Both the position numbers and the translations under genes were made by a program. A stretch of 64,000 bases of DNA, taken from assembly GCF_024171565.1 (NCBI RefSeq), contig NZ_JALJZZ010000003.1:355596-419595 (forward strand), read 5' to 3'. This DNA is from Okibacterium sp. HSC-33S16 (lineage in GTDB: Bacteria; Actinomycetota; Actinomycetes; Actinomycetales; Microbacteriaceae). Below, piece after piece: positions 36,456 through 45,546 of the stretch (its first letter is position 1; each line of letters begins with the position of its first letter). The notes beneath the pieces were generated by a model. It was given only the letters and a program-made list of their open reading frames with translations. It was not told where the DNA came from and did no database searches.

Positions 36456-37103
36456 ATGGACGTCATTATCGACAACCTGCCTCGGTACCTGTCAGGCTTC
36501 GGCATGACCCTGCAACTCCTCGTCGTTGCGGGCATCGCTGCCCTGATCCTTGGCACCATCATCGCTACCATGCGGATCTCACCGGTCCCGTCCCTTCGCG
36601 TCTTCGGCGCCGTGTACACGGAACTCATCCGGAACACTCCGTTGACGCTCGTGCTTTTCTTTTGTGCGCTGATCCTTCCCTACCTCGGGGCACGGCTTGA
36701 CTACGAGGTCTTCGCAATGATTGGACTGAGCGTGTACACCTCGCCGTTCGTCGCCGAAGCGCTCCGGTCCGGCATCAATGGTGTGCCCATCGGACAGGCC
36801 GAAGCAGCGCGGAGCCTGGGCCTGGGCTTCGGGCAGACCGTCGGCTACGTTGTGTTCCCTCAAGCGTTCCGCATGGTCATTCCGCCCCTCATCAACGTCA
36901 TCATCGCCTTGACCAAGAACACCTCAGTGGCGGGTGGATTCTTCGTGGTCGAGCTGTTCACTATTGGTAAGGAACTCGCCAACGCGAACGGAAATGCCGT
37001 CGTGGCCGTCCTGCTCGGTGTCGCCACCTTCTACCTCCTGATCACCATCCCGCTCGGTATCTTCGCCGGTCGGCTCGAAAAGAAATGGGTGGTGGCACGA
37101 TGA
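36456..37103 (+). CDS. gluC: Glutamate-type ABC importer permease 1
   Basis: The 215-residue permease has the HisM/GlnP fold with about five membrane helices. The EAA loop EALRSGINGVPIGQAEAARSLGLG contacts the ATPase. TELIRNTPLTLVLFF is the usual first-half motif. It overlaps gluD by ATGA. Confidence 0.92.
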   Translation: MDVIIDNLPRYLSGFGMTLQLLVVAGIAALILGTIIATMRISPVPSLRVFGAVYTELIRNTPLTLVLFFCALILPYLGARLDYEVFAMIGLSVYTSPFVAEALRSGINGVPIGQAEAARSLGLGFGQTVGYVVFPQAFRMVIPPLINVIIALTKNTSVAGGFFVVELFTIGKELANANGNAVVAVLLGVATFYLLITIPLGIFAGRLEKKWVVAR

Positions 37104-38020
37104 GCGGCTCTGTTCTGTTCGACGCCCCAGGTCCGAAGGCTCGCAGGCTGTCGCTGACGCTCTCGATCATCGTCGGTGTCCTCATCCTCGCCGGGCTGTA
37201 CTGGCTCTACTCGGTCCTCGCCGCACCGCGACCGAGCTCCGGCGGCATCACCCTTCCCGGCATGTTCCACCCCAGCCGGTGGGACGTTTTCACCAACCCT
37301 GAGGTGTGGACTTTCATCGGCGCAGGTGTCTTGCGCACACTGCAGGCAGCGGGGGCGGCCGCCGTTGTAGCGATCGTTCTCGGCGTGGTGTTTGCGTTAT
37401 TGCGAACGGCGAAGACCGCGTGGATCCGAGTTCCAACGACCGTGGTCCTCGAGTTCGTGCGCGGTATGCCCGTTCTACTCATGATGCTTTTCATCCTGCT
37501 TGCCTTCGCCAGCGGTGCTTACTGGGCCGTTGTGATCGCGCTTGGACTCTATAACGGGGCGATCATCGGTGAGGCGCTCCGCGCAGGACTTGCTGCATTG
37601 CCCCGCGGTCAGCGCGAGGCCGGCCTCAGCCTCGGTATGCGTGAACTGCAGACCCGCATGCTTATCGAATTCCCGCAGGCATTCCGACAAATGCTGCCGA
37701 TCATCGTGGCCCAGCTCGTGGTTCTGTTGAAGGACACCTCTCTGGGCTTCATCGTCGGTTACCCGGAACTCCTCCGGTCGACGATGAACAACCTCGCGAG
37801 CTTCTACGGCAACCGGTACCTGTTCTCGTTCTTCGCCGTGACCCTCGTGATCTACCTGATCATGAACCTCACACTGTCGTTCATCGCTCGGTGGCTGTCG
37901 AAGCGCACGGACTCAGCGCGTCGAGGAGGCAAGGCCGGCAAGGACATTCCCGTCGACCCGGCACTCGCTATCGCGCAGGCGTCTGCCGCAGCTCGACAGG
38001 CGGGACAAGGCAGCATTTAG
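37100..38020 (+). CDS. gluD: Glutamate-type ABC importer permease 2
   Basis: The 306-residue permease has an additional N-terminal helix and an extracellular loop compared with GluC, followed by the conserved core (EFVRGMPVLLMMLF, EALRAGLAALPRGQREAGLSLG in part). The start is the ATG at 37100, overlapping the gluC stop. The C-terminus is cytosolic and Ala/Gln-rich. Confidence 0.92.
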   Translation: MSGSVLFDAPGPKARRLSLTLSIIVGVLILAGLYWLYSVLAAPRPSSGGITLPGMFHPSRWDVFTNPEVWTFIGAGVLRTLQAAGAAAVVAIVLGVVFALLRTAKTAWIRVPTTVVLEFVRGMPVLLMMLFILLAFASGAYWAVVIALGLYNGAIIGEALRAGLAALPRGQREAGLSLGMRELQTRMLIEFPQAFRQMLPIIVAQLVVLLKDTSLGFIVGYPELLRSTMNNLASFYGNRYLFSFFAVTLVIYLIMNLTLSFIARWLSKRTDSARRGGKAGKDIPVDPALAIAQASAAARQAGQGSI

Positions 38021-38071
38021 TACGGCGCTCGAGAGCTGCAGGCGACGGCACGGGGCTTTCGCTTGACTCGG

Positions 38072-38077
38072 TAGACT
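38072..38077 (+). promoter_or_regulatory. -10 box (TAGACT) for leaderless pheS mRNA
   Basis: TAGACT ends 8 bases before the GTG at 38086, which I take as the pheS start. Confidence 0.55.
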
Positions 38078-38085
38078 TGTGGATC

Positions 38086-39126
38086 GTGTCCGACTCGCAA
38101 GTAATTACCGAATCCGCCGTGAATGCGGCCGTTGAATCAGCCCTGGCCGCTATTGCCGCCGCAGCCGATTCCGCAGCCCTCAAGCAGGTACGTACCGAGC
38201 ACACCGGGGAAGCATCGCCACTGGCGAAGCTCAACGGTGAGCTGCGCAACGTAGCTCCCGACCAGAAGGCCCCGCTCGGCAAGCTCGTCGGCCAGGCTCG
38301 AGGTCGCGTCAACGGAGCGTTCGCTGCCCGTGAACAGCAGATCGTGGAAGCAGAGAACGCCGCCCAGCTCGACGCCGAGGCGCTCGATGTCACCGCGCTG
38401 GCCAGCCGATACACCCCTGGTGCGCGGCATCCGCTCACCCTCCTGCAGGACCGCGTGAGCGAGATCTTCACCGGCATGGGTTGGGAGATTGCCGAGGGCC
38501 CCGAAGTCGAGAGCGAGTGGTTCAACTTCGACGCACTCAACTTCGACGCCGACCACCCGGCGCGTGCCATGCAGGACACCTTCTTCATCGACCCGCCGGA
38601 GTCGCACCTCGTGCTGCGCACCCACACCTCACCGGTGCAGGTTCGCTCGCTCCTCGACCGTGAGCTCCCGGTCTACGTGCTCGCTCCGGGCCGGGTCTAC
38701 CGCACCGACGAATTCGACGCCACGCACCTCCCGGTGTTCATGCAGTTCGAGGGCCTCGCCGTCGACAAGGGCCTCACGATGGCTCACCTCAAGGGCACAC
38801 TCGACCACTTCGTGAAATCGATCTTCGGCGATGAGGCCAAGATCCGCCTGCGCCCCAGCTACTTCCCGTTCACGGAGCCGAGCGCCGAGCTTGACTTCTG
38901 GCACCCCACGTTCAAGCACGGTCCGCGCTGGATCGAGTGGGGCGGCTGCGGCATGATCAACCCGAACGTGCTGCGCGCCGCCGGTATTGATCCGGATGAG
39001 TATTCAGGTTTTGCCTTCGGCATGGGAATTGAGCGCGGTCTGATGCTGCGCAATGACGTCCAGGACATGCGGGAGATGGTTGAGGGCGACGTGCGCTTCT
39101 CACAGCAGTTTGGAATGGTGGTTTAG
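38086..39126 (+). CDS. pheS: Phenylalanine--tRNA ligase alpha subunit
   Basis: PheS holds the catalytic site of the (alpha-beta)2 enzyme. The 346-residue protein has the coiled-coil N-terminus (about 1-90, LNGELRNVAPDQKAPLGKLV), motif 1 HPLTLLQDRVSEIFTGMGW, motif 2 VYRTDEFDATHLPVFMQFEGL (quoted in part) and motif 3 GMGIERGLMLRND. The frame is open into gluD, but the GTG at 38086 has a -10 box at leaderless distance and gives the family length. pheT starts 2 bases after the stop codon. Confidence 0.96.
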   Translation: MSDSQVITESAVNAAVESALAAIAAAADSAALKQVRTEHTGEASPLAKLNGELRNVAPDQKAPLGKLVGQARGRVNGAFAAREQQIVEAENAAQLDAEALDVTALASRYTPGARHPLTLLQDRVSEIFTGMGWEIAEGPEVESEWFNFDALNFDADHPARAMQDTFFIDPPESHLVLRTHTSPVQVRSLLDRELPVYVLAPGRVYRTDEFDATHLPVFMQFEGLAVDKGLTMAHLKGTLDHFVKSIFGDEAKIRLRPSYFPFTEPSAELDFWHPTFKHGPRWIEWGGCGMINPNVLRAAGIDPDEYSGFAFGMGIERGLMLRNDVQDMREMVEGDVRFSQQFGMVV

Positions 39127-39127
39127 C

Positions 39128-41653
39128 ATGCGGGTGCCCCTGAGTTGGCTCGCCGAATACGTTGATCTCGCACCGGGATCGACAACCGAAGACGTTCACG
39201 CTGCCCTGGTGAAGGTTGGGCTCGAAGAAGAAGACGTTCACACCTTCGAGGTGACCGGACCGGTTGTCGTCGGTGAGGTGCTCGAGTTCGTCGAAGAGCC
39301 GCAGAAGAACGGCAAGACCATTCGCTGGTGCCAGGTGCGCGTTGCGCCCGAGGGCGAACTCGCTGCCGATGGCGGCCCCGACGTGCACGGCATCGTCTGC
39401 GGTGCGGGCAACTTCTTCGTCGGTGACAAGGTCGTGGTGACCCTGCCCGGCGCCGTGCTGCCCGGTCCCTTCCCGATCGCCGCCCGCAAGACCTACGGTC
39501 ACGTCTCTGACGGCATGATCGCGTCGACGCGTGAACTCGGCCTCGGTGACGAGCACGACGGCATCCTGCGCCTGTCGACGCTCGGCGTGGATGCTGAAGT
39601 GGGAACGGATGCCATCGCTCTGCTCGGCCTGGACGATGCAGCTGTCGAGATTAACGTCACTCCCGATCGCGGCTACGCCTTCTCGATCCGTGGCGTCGCC
39701 CGCGAGTACGCCCACGCCACCGGTGCGGCCTTCCGCGACCCGGCGCTGCGCGAGGACTTCGCGCCGGCCGGCACCGACGGGTTCCCCGTCACCGTGTCGG
39801 ACGAGGCTCCGATCCACGGCAACCCCGGTGTACGTGTTTTCGCCACCCGCATCGTCCGGAACGTGGACGCTTCACGTCCGACGCCGCCGTGGATGATGTC
39901 GCGACTGAAGCTGGCCGGCATCCGCTCAATATCTCTTCTCGTTGACATCACCAACTACGTGATGCTCGAACTGGGCCAGCCGATTCACGGCTACGATCTC
40001 GACGCGCTCACCGATGGCATCACCGTTCGGCGCGCGCAGCCGGGGGAGACGCTCACCACTCTCGACGACCAGGTGCGCACGCTGAGCCCCGAAGACCTGC
40101 TCATCACCGACGGATCGGGCCCGATTGGCCTCGCCGGTGTCATGGGTGGCGCGACCACCGAGATGGGTGCTGCCACCCGCAACGTGCTCATTGAGTCGGC
40201 GAACTTCGACCCCGTGTCGATCGCTCGCACCGCTCGTCGGCACAAGCTGCCGAGCGAGGCGTCCAAACGTTTCGAGCGCGGTGTTGACACCCGGGTCGCT
40301 GTTCCGGCCGCGTCGCGTGTTGCTGAACTCATGGTCGAACTGGCCGGCGGCGAGGCTGAGCCAACCGGTTCACTGCTCGGCGAGCCGATCGTGGCCGAAC
40401 CGATCCTGTTGCCGGACGGCTATGTTTCCGGGCTCATCGGTATCGAGTACACCGATGAGGAGATCCGCGGATCGCTCGTCGAAATCGGCGCGACCGTCGA
40501 CGACGCCGACGGCGGACTTCGAGTCACCGCTCCGAGCTGGCGCCCCGACATCACCGACAAAAGTGACCTCGCCGAGGAAGTCGCCCGCATCGTCGGCTAC
40601 GACCGCATCCCGTCCGTGTTGCCGGTCGCTCCTCCCGGGCGAGGCCTGACGCGGTCGCAGCGCGTCCGCCGAACCGTCGCGAACACGCTGGCCGCTGCGG
40701 GATCGACCGAAATTCTCGCGTTCCCGTTCCTGAGCGCGAGCGACAACGACAAGTTCGGTTCGCCCGTGGAGGGAACTGTTCCGGCCATCAAGGTTGCGAA
40801 CGCCCTCGACGCCAGCGCGCCGTACCTGCGCACGAGCCTGATCCCGGGGCTCATCTCGGCGGCCAAGCGCAACCTGTCACGCGGATTGACCGACGTATCG
40901 CTGTTCGAGGTGGGACTCGTGTTCACACCCGAGCAGGGCAAGCGCTACGGCCAGGCGGAACTGCCGTCCGGTGTCGCTCGCCCGACCGCTGAGCAGCTCG
41001 CTGAGCTCAACGCCGGCATTCCGCCACAGCCGCGCCACGTCGCCGTGATCATCGTCGGCAACGCCGTCGCAAAACAGCCGGGTGTTGCTGCCGTTCCGTC
41101 AGGAATTGCGGATGCTCTCGCTGCCGTCTCGCAGGTCGGCCTTGCGACCGGCGCGACGATCGATGTCGTTCAGGGCAGCCACCACTCGCTGCACCCGGGC
41201 CGCACCGCCGAGCTTCGGGTGGGCGACCGGGTGGTTGGCTACGCGGGGGAGCTGCTGCCGCAGCTCGCGCTCGACTCTGACCTGCCGCGGGTTGTCGCTG
41301 TTGCCGAGCTGGACCTGGACGCGATTCTCGAGTCCACCGATGCCGAGATCGCTGCTGGCGTTATCGGCACGCTGCCGGCCGCAACCCAGGACCTGTCACT
41401 GGTGGTGAACCGCTCGGTTCCCGCTGGGGACGTTCTCGCGAGCGTGCGTGAGGGTGCGGGCGACCTGCTGGAAGACATCCGCTTGGTTGATGATTATCGC
41501 GGAAAGGGCGTTGAGGACAACGCCAAGAGCCTGACGTTTGCGTTGCGTTTCCGCGCGCCCGACCGCACACTCACCGCTGCTGAGGCTTCGGAGGCGAAGC
41601 TCGCCGGCTCAGCGCTGGCGACCGAGCGCTTCGGTGCGGTACTGCGCGAGTAG
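39128..41653 (+). CDS. pheT: Phenylalanine--tRNA ligase beta subunit
   Basis: The 841-residue subunit carries the editing and tRNA-binding domains. It begins MRVPLSWLAEYVDL, followed by a tRNA-binding OB fold (about 40-150), B3/B4 editing domain (about 210-390), B5 (about 400-475) and a C-terminal FDX-ACB anticodon-binding domain (VNRSVPAGDVLASVREGAGD onward). It is coupled to pheS. A bidirectional terminator follows. Confidence 0.96.
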   Translation: MRVPLSWLAEYVDLAPGSTTEDVHAALVKVGLEEEDVHTFEVTGPVVVGEVLEFVEEPQKNGKTIRWCQVRVAPEGELAADGGPDVHGIVCGAGNFFVGDKVVVTLPGAVLPGPFPIAARKTYGHVSDGMIASTRELGLGDEHDGILRLSTLGVDAEVGTDAIALLGLDDAAVEINVTPDRGYAFSIRGVAREYAHATGAAFRDPALREDFAPAGTDGFPVTVSDEAPIHGNPGVRVFATRIVRNVDASRPTPPWMMSRLKLAGIRSISLLVDITNYVMLELGQPIHGYDLDALTDGITVRRAQPGETLTTLDDQVRTLSPEDLLITDGSGPIGLAGVMGGATTEMGAATRNVLIESANFDPVSIARTARRHKLPSEASKRFERGVDTRVAVPAASRVAELMVELAGGEAEPTGSLLGEPIVAEPILLPDGYVSGLIGIEYTDEEIRGSLVEIGATVDDADGGLRVTAPSWRPDITDKSDLAEEVARIVGYDRIPSVLPVAPPGRGLTRSQRVRRTVANTLAAAGSTEILAFPFLSASDNDKFGSPVEGTVPAIKVANALDASAPYLRTSLIPGLISAAKRNLSRGLTDVSLFEVGLVFTPEQGKRYGQAELPSGVARPTAEQLAELNAGIPPQPRHVAVIIVGNAVAKQPGVAAVPSGIADALAAVSQVGLATGATIDVVQGSHHSLHPGRTAELRVGDRVVGYAGELLPQLALDSDLPRVVAVAELDLDAILESTDAEIAAGVIGTLPAATQDLSLVVNRSVPAGDVLASVREGAGDLLEDIRLVDDYRGKGVEDNAKSLTFALRFRAPDRTLTAAEASEAKLAGSALATERFGAVLRE

Positions 41654-41674
41654 CAGCGTCACCTTCTCCACAGG

Positions 41675-41721
41675 CACCGGCTCCGGTTGAGCGGCTTTCG
41701 AGCCCTCGACCGGGGCCGGTG
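41675..41721. terminator. Bidirectional terminator after pheT
   Basis: CACCGGCTCCGGT (41675-41687) pairs with 41709-41721 (one G-U), with an inner GGCT-TTCG-AGCC hairpin. It separates pheT from a convergent gene. Confidence 0.8.
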
Positions 41722-41730
41722 TTGTGGTTA

Positions 41731-42300
41731 TCACGTCGTTCCTGTCAGGGGCTGAAATCGGAGAGCGACGACGCCCGAGCGAAAGTCACGGCGATCCACA
41801 AGCTGAAGTTGAAGGCGCTCCCGCAAGCCGGCGAGCAGCGAAGGCCCGTGTCCGGCGATGACGGGCTGCACCACAAACACGTACTCGTCGATCAGCCCCA
41901 AATCTGCCAACGCTCGCGGGAGCGTCACTCCACCCACGAAGAGGCCATCGCCTGGCATCTGTTTGAGCCGTTCAACCGCTGCACCCAACTCTCCTCGCAC
42001 CAGCTCGGCGTTCCAGCCGACTTCGGACAGCGTGCTCGATACAACGTATTTCTGTGCTCGGTCGATGGTCTCAGCGAACGGAATTTCCCAGCTATTGAGC
42101 CGATCGGGCCACGTCCCGGTGACAGGTTTCCGCCACGCCGACTGCATCATTTCGTATGTCGTCCGGCCGAACAGCAGCCCATCCGCCCGCCCGATCTCCT
42201 CGGTCCAATAGCCCATGGACTCTTCGTCCGGAGGAAGGCCCGCTTCGTGGTGACAGCAGCCGTCAAGCGTGACGTTGATCGAGTATCGGAGTGCTCTCAT
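41731..42300 (-). CDS. Dihydrofolate reductase-like (RibD C-terminal fold) protein
   Basis: The 189-residue protein is of the DHFR/RibD-C superfamily (PF01872-like): RALRYSINVTLDG at the start, LLFGRTTYEMM and GDGLFVGGVTLPRALADLGL in the NADPH-binding region. These proteins reduce unknown substrates and do not replace FolA, which is present at 3188. GGGAG precedes the ATG at 42300. It is the first gene of an accessory block. Confidence 0.87.
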   Translation of the reverse strand: MRALRYSINVTLDGCCHHEAGLPPDEESMGYWTEEIGRADGLLFGRTTYEMMQSAWRKPVTGTWPDRLNSWEIPFAETIDRAQKYVVSSTLSEVGWNAELVRGELGAAVERLKQMPGDGLFVGGVTLPRALADLGLIDEYVFVVQPVIAGHGPSLLAGLRERLQLQLVDRRDFRSGVVALRFQPLTGTT

Positions 42301-42472
42301 CTCGTTTCTCTCCCTTGGAGTGTGGACCGGGTCTCGTCGGCACAGGTCGAGGAATCTGCAGGCCATGCCCTAGGCGTCCGGCCCCCCTAATTAACTCCGC
42401 TCTGCCGCCCACCGCAATCGTTGGAAGGCGAGAAAGCGCCATCTCGGGCGCGCGTGGTGAAAGACTGTCCAG

Positions 42473-43057
42473 GTGAAGAACAGTGGCACCGCGCGTCGAT
42501 TGGACGTCACCCGCGTCGAGATTATTGGAGGGCCGGAAGCCGTCGCGATCACGCTGGACGAGTACGACGAACGCTGGACTGACCTCTACCGCGAGCACCG
42601 GCAGCGTATAGAAGTCGCTCTGGGAGGGGCGAACGTCCAGATCGAGCACATCGGGTCCACATCCGTCCCGGGACTGGCGGCGAAGCCGATCATCGATATC
42701 GCGGTTGCGGTGACGGACATCACAGCGGAGGAGAACTATCTCGAACCGCTGATCGCTTCCGGATATGAGCTCCGGGTCCGAGAGCCCGGTCACCGCCTCG
42801 TTCGGACGCCGAACCGGGATGTCCATGTGCACGTCTATGAGCAGGGGGCTGGGGCGATCGATGAATACCTGCTCCTGCGCGACCACCTGCGCCGCGACAG
42901 GAACGACCGGACTCTGTACGAAAGCACTAAAAGAGCGCTGCTCAGGCGTCGCTGGGACGACATGAACGACTATGCGGATGCGAAGACCGATGTCATCGTT
43001 GCCATAAAAGAACGAGCGCGGGCAGCTCGGGAGAAATTAGCATCCGCGGGGTCCTGA
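42473..43057 (+). CDS. GrpB/UPF0157 family protein
   Basis: The 194-residue protein has the GrpB nucleotidyltransferase-like domain (YDERWTDLYREHRQRI, EHIGSTSVPGLAAKPIIDIAV and VHVHVYEQGA). The G-S-T-S and D-I-A-V residues match the nucleotidyltransferase fold core. A 24-residue N-terminal extension precedes it. The start is GTG behind AAGACT at 6 bases, so the message may be leaderless. The substrate is unknown. Confidence 0.87.
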   Translation: MKNSGTARRLDVTRVEIIGGPEAVAITLDEYDERWTDLYREHRQRIEVALGGANVQIEHIGSTSVPGLAAKPIIDIAVAVTDITAEENYLEPLIASGYELRVREPGHRLVRTPNRDVHVHVYEQGAGAIDEYLLLRDHLRRDRNDRTLYESTKRALLRRRWDDMNDYADAKTDVIVAIKERARAAREKLASAGS

Positions 43058-43115
43058 GGGATCCGTCAGACTGTTGATGACGCGTCGCTCGTGGTCGATC
43101 ATCGTCGCTCGGCCG

Positions 43116-44573
43116 TCACTGATTTGGTGTCTGGTTGCATATAACTGCAGCAATTGCACGGATGCCGCGGCGAATTTTGTCGCTATCGACGTTGCCAAAA
43201 CCCAGCACGAGAGCGGGTGGGAGCGGCACCTGTTGCGGGGTAGCGTCACCGGGTTGAGGCCGAAACCGGTAGCCACTGAGACCGTTGACGCGAACACCCA
43301 TCGAGGCTGCAGCTGCAACGACGGCATCCTCCGACATGTCGGTCGGGAGATACAGCACCGCGTGACACCCGGCCAGCAACCCCGGCAATTGTCCCGGGCC
43401 GAAAGCACGTTCCGCCTCGGATGAGAGGACATCACGGCGTTCGCGATAAATCTCCCTTACGTGCCTGAGGTGGCGATCGAACCGGCCGGTCTCCATCAGG
43501 AGTGCGAGGGCTTCCTGATCCAAACCAGGGACCCCGCGGCTGCTGAGCCTTTTCTCTTCGATGATTCCCGTGACGAAGCGCGGCGGTGCCAATACCCAGC
43601 CCAAACGGATCGCGGGGGCAAGCGTCTTGCTGACCGACCCCAAAGCGATGACGCGTTCCGCATTCAATCCCTGCAGCGAGCCGACAGGCTGGCGGTCATA
43701 TCGAAATTCTGCGTCGTAGTCGTCCTCGAGAATGATGCCATCGACCGCATCGGCCCATTCAAGGAGCATGCGGCGCCTCGCCGGGCTGAGTGCGACTCCC
43801 ATCGGGCATTGATGCGCCGGCGTCACCAACACAGCACGGGCGTCGGTCGAATACAGATGACTCACATCGATGCCTTCACCATCTACGGGGATTGGCACGG
43901 CATCAAGCCCCGCGCGACGAGCGATCAGGCCGTGTTCGCGTGGTCCGGGATCCTCCAGAGCAAGACAGCGGATACCGTGCCGAGCGATGGCCGCAAGTGT
44001 GAATGTCAGGCCTTGACGGAATCCAGAGACGGTCACGGCGTCCTCGGCAGTCGCGCTGCCGGCGCGGACGCGACGATGGTAGGCAGTGACGACGTCTCGG
44101 AGGTGCCCGGAGCCGGTTAGATCCTCGTCACCCAACTCCACAGTGGGAAGTGTTCGTGTCGCTTCCGAGATCGCCCATGCCCAATCGATCAACGGCACCG
44201 TACCGAGATCAGGTATCCCGTATTCGAAATCGATCTCTATGTGCTCGATCGGGGGAGTAGGACTGTTGCCGTCCGAGGCGTGGGTGCCGGGCCGGACGGG
44301 GGCTGCGACTGCGGCCACTCGCGTGCCTGAACCGACCGACGACTCGAGATATCCTTCGGCCAGCAACTGGTCGTAGGCGTTCACAACGGTGCCGCGCGAC
44401 ACTCCAAGCGCCTCAGCCAGGTCTCGAGTGGACGGGAGTCGTTCGCCTGTGTCGAGCCGATGGTCACGAATCGCGGCTCGCAGTTGATTCTGAATCTGCG
44501 CGCCAAGAGGCCCGGCTTCACGATCGAGGGTTACGAGGAAGCCGGGGCCACCACGCGCCCACTTCACTGTCAT
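43116..44573 (-). CDS. MocR/PdxR-type regulator (GntR HTH fused to aminotransferase domain)
   Basis: The 485-residue protein has an N-terminal GntR helix-turn-helix (about 15-85: PLGAQIQNQLRAAIRDHRL, RLPSTRDLAEALGVSRGTVV). A fold-type I aminotransferase domain follows, with the PLP lysine region ALGSVSKTLAPAIRLGWV. Such regulators sense PLP or amino compounds. An in-frame ATG at 44600 is an alternative start. The divergent neighbour is an EamA exporter, a common target arrangement. Confidence 0.9.
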   Translation of the reverse strand: MTVKWARGGPGFLVTLDREAGPLGAQIQNQLRAAIRDHRLDTGERLPSTRDLAEALGVSRGTVVNAYDQLLAEGYLESSVGSGTRVAAVAAPVRPGTHASDGNSPTPPIEHIEIDFEYGIPDLGTVPLIDWAWAISEATRTLPTVELGDEDLTGSGHLRDVVTAYHRRVRAGSATAEDAVTVSGFRQGLTFTLAAIARHGIRCLALEDPGPREHGLIARRAGLDAVPIPVDGEGIDVSHLYSTDARAVLVTPAHQCPMGVALSPARRRMLLEWADAVDGIILEDDYDAEFRYDRQPVGSLQGLNAERVIALGSVSKTLAPAIRLGWVLAPPRFVTGIIEEKRLSSRGVPGLDQEALALLMETGRFDRHLRHVREIYRERRDVLSSEAERAFGPGQLPGLLAGCHAVLYLPTDMSEDAVVAAAASMGVRVNGLSGYRFRPQPGDATPQQVPLPPALVLGFGNVDSDKIRRGIRAIAAVICNQTPNQ

Positions 44574-44591
44574 TGCACCATTGAACAGCAA

Positions 44592-44637
44592 ATGGTCCAT
44601 TCGATGGGGTCTAGAGCGGACCTTCCAAGCGGACCAT
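44592..44637. promoter_or_regulatory. Candidate MocR operator between regulator and exporter
   Basis: GCGGACC occurs twice in direct repeat (44616-44622 and 44629-44635, 13 bases apart). An inverted copy ATGGTCC lies at 44592-44598, complementary to GGACCAT at 44631-44637. Direct plus inverted repeats are typical of MocR sites. Confidence 0.55.
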
Positions 44638-44658
44638 GCAGCGGTCACACTCGGACAC

Positions 44659-45498
44659 ATGGACATCGGCGTGCTCTTGGCGCTCGCAGCAGCCGTGGCG
44701 TACGGCGCATCCGACTTCGTCGGCGGCGTCGGTTCTCGCAGGTACTCGCCGTGGCAGATTGTGTTTGTCGGGCAGAGCGCCGGTGCTTGTGCAATGTTGG
44801 TGGCGGGCCTCGCGGTGCCTGGCGCTCCTGTGGCGGCGGACTTCGCGTGGGCGGTCGTGGCTGGTGCTGGCTCGGTGACCGGTGGCCTGTTCCTTTTTCG
44901 TGGGCTTGTCCGTGGTCGTATGGGGCTCGTCGCCCCGATTTCAGCGGTTGGAGCTGCCATGGTTCCCCTCCTGGCGGGCGTTGCGTTCGGTGAGCGTCCC
45001 GGGTGGCTCGGGTGGGCGGGCATGCTTGCGGCGCTTCCCGGGATCTGGTTGGTCTCACGGAATTCGGAAACTCAACCGATTCCGGATAGTAGGGGAGCGC
45101 TCGCCGACGGGGCTCTAGCTGGCGCGGGATTCGGCACCCTCTTCATCGCACTGGCACAGATATCGGACGGCGCCGGACTGCTGCCACTCGCGGTCAACCA
45201 GACGGTGGGAGCTGCTCTGACGATCATTTTCGCCGCCAGTTTGGGCCAGATCTGGCGTCCCTCGCCTCGCGTGGTGGGATGGGGCAGTTCGTCCGGCGTC
45301 CTCGGCGCGCTGGGCACGCTTTCATTTCTGGTCGCAACCGGAACGACCAGCCTGGGACTTGCTGCGGTTCTCGCCTCCCTGTATCCCGCGGTCACTGTTC
45401 TCCTCGCCGCCGGTGTACTCCGGGAGCGGGTCTCTCCGGGCCAACGCGTCGGTATTGGTGTGTGTACCGTCGCCGTCGCGGCCATGGCGCTCGGCTGA
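44659..45498 (+). CDS. EamA/DMT-family transporter
   Basis: The 279-residue membrane protein has ten predicted helices in two five-helix EamA halves (YGASDFVGG in the first; ATGTTSLGLAAVLASLYPAVTVLLA in the second, quoted in part). The ATG at 44659 starts directly at the first helix. CACACT lies 7 bases upstream. Members export amino acids or metabolites. Control by the divergent MocR protein is inferred. Confidence 0.88.
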   Translation: MDIGVLLALAAAVAYGASDFVGGVGSRRYSPWQIVFVGQSAGACAMLVAGLAVPGAPVAADFAWAVVAGAGSVTGGLFLFRGLVRGRMGLVAPISAVGAAMVPLLAGVAFGERPGWLGWAGMLAALPGIWLVSRNSETQPIPDSRGALADGALAGAGFGTLFIALAQISDGAGLLPLAVNQTVGAALTIIFAASLGQIWRPSPRVVGWGSSSGVLGALGTLSFLVATGTTSLGLAAVLASLYPAVTVLLAAGVLRERVSPGQRVGIGVCTVAVAAMALG

Positions 45499-45546
45499 TC
45501 GCCCACCGCACCACACGAAATTCTGAATATGAGAGGACGAAGACAC

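Noticed and set aside
38063..38068. TTGACT before pheS as a -35 box
   Set aside because: It lies only 3 bases from the TAGACT -10, far too close.
41731..42300. A second dihydrofolate reductase for folate metabolism
   Set aside because: The sequence is of the RibD-C/DHFR-like family and lacks the folate-site pattern of FolA, which is encoded at 3188-3709.
42380..42400. A CCCCCC run considered as a 6C RNA motif
   Set aside because: Only one C run and no paired hairpins are present.
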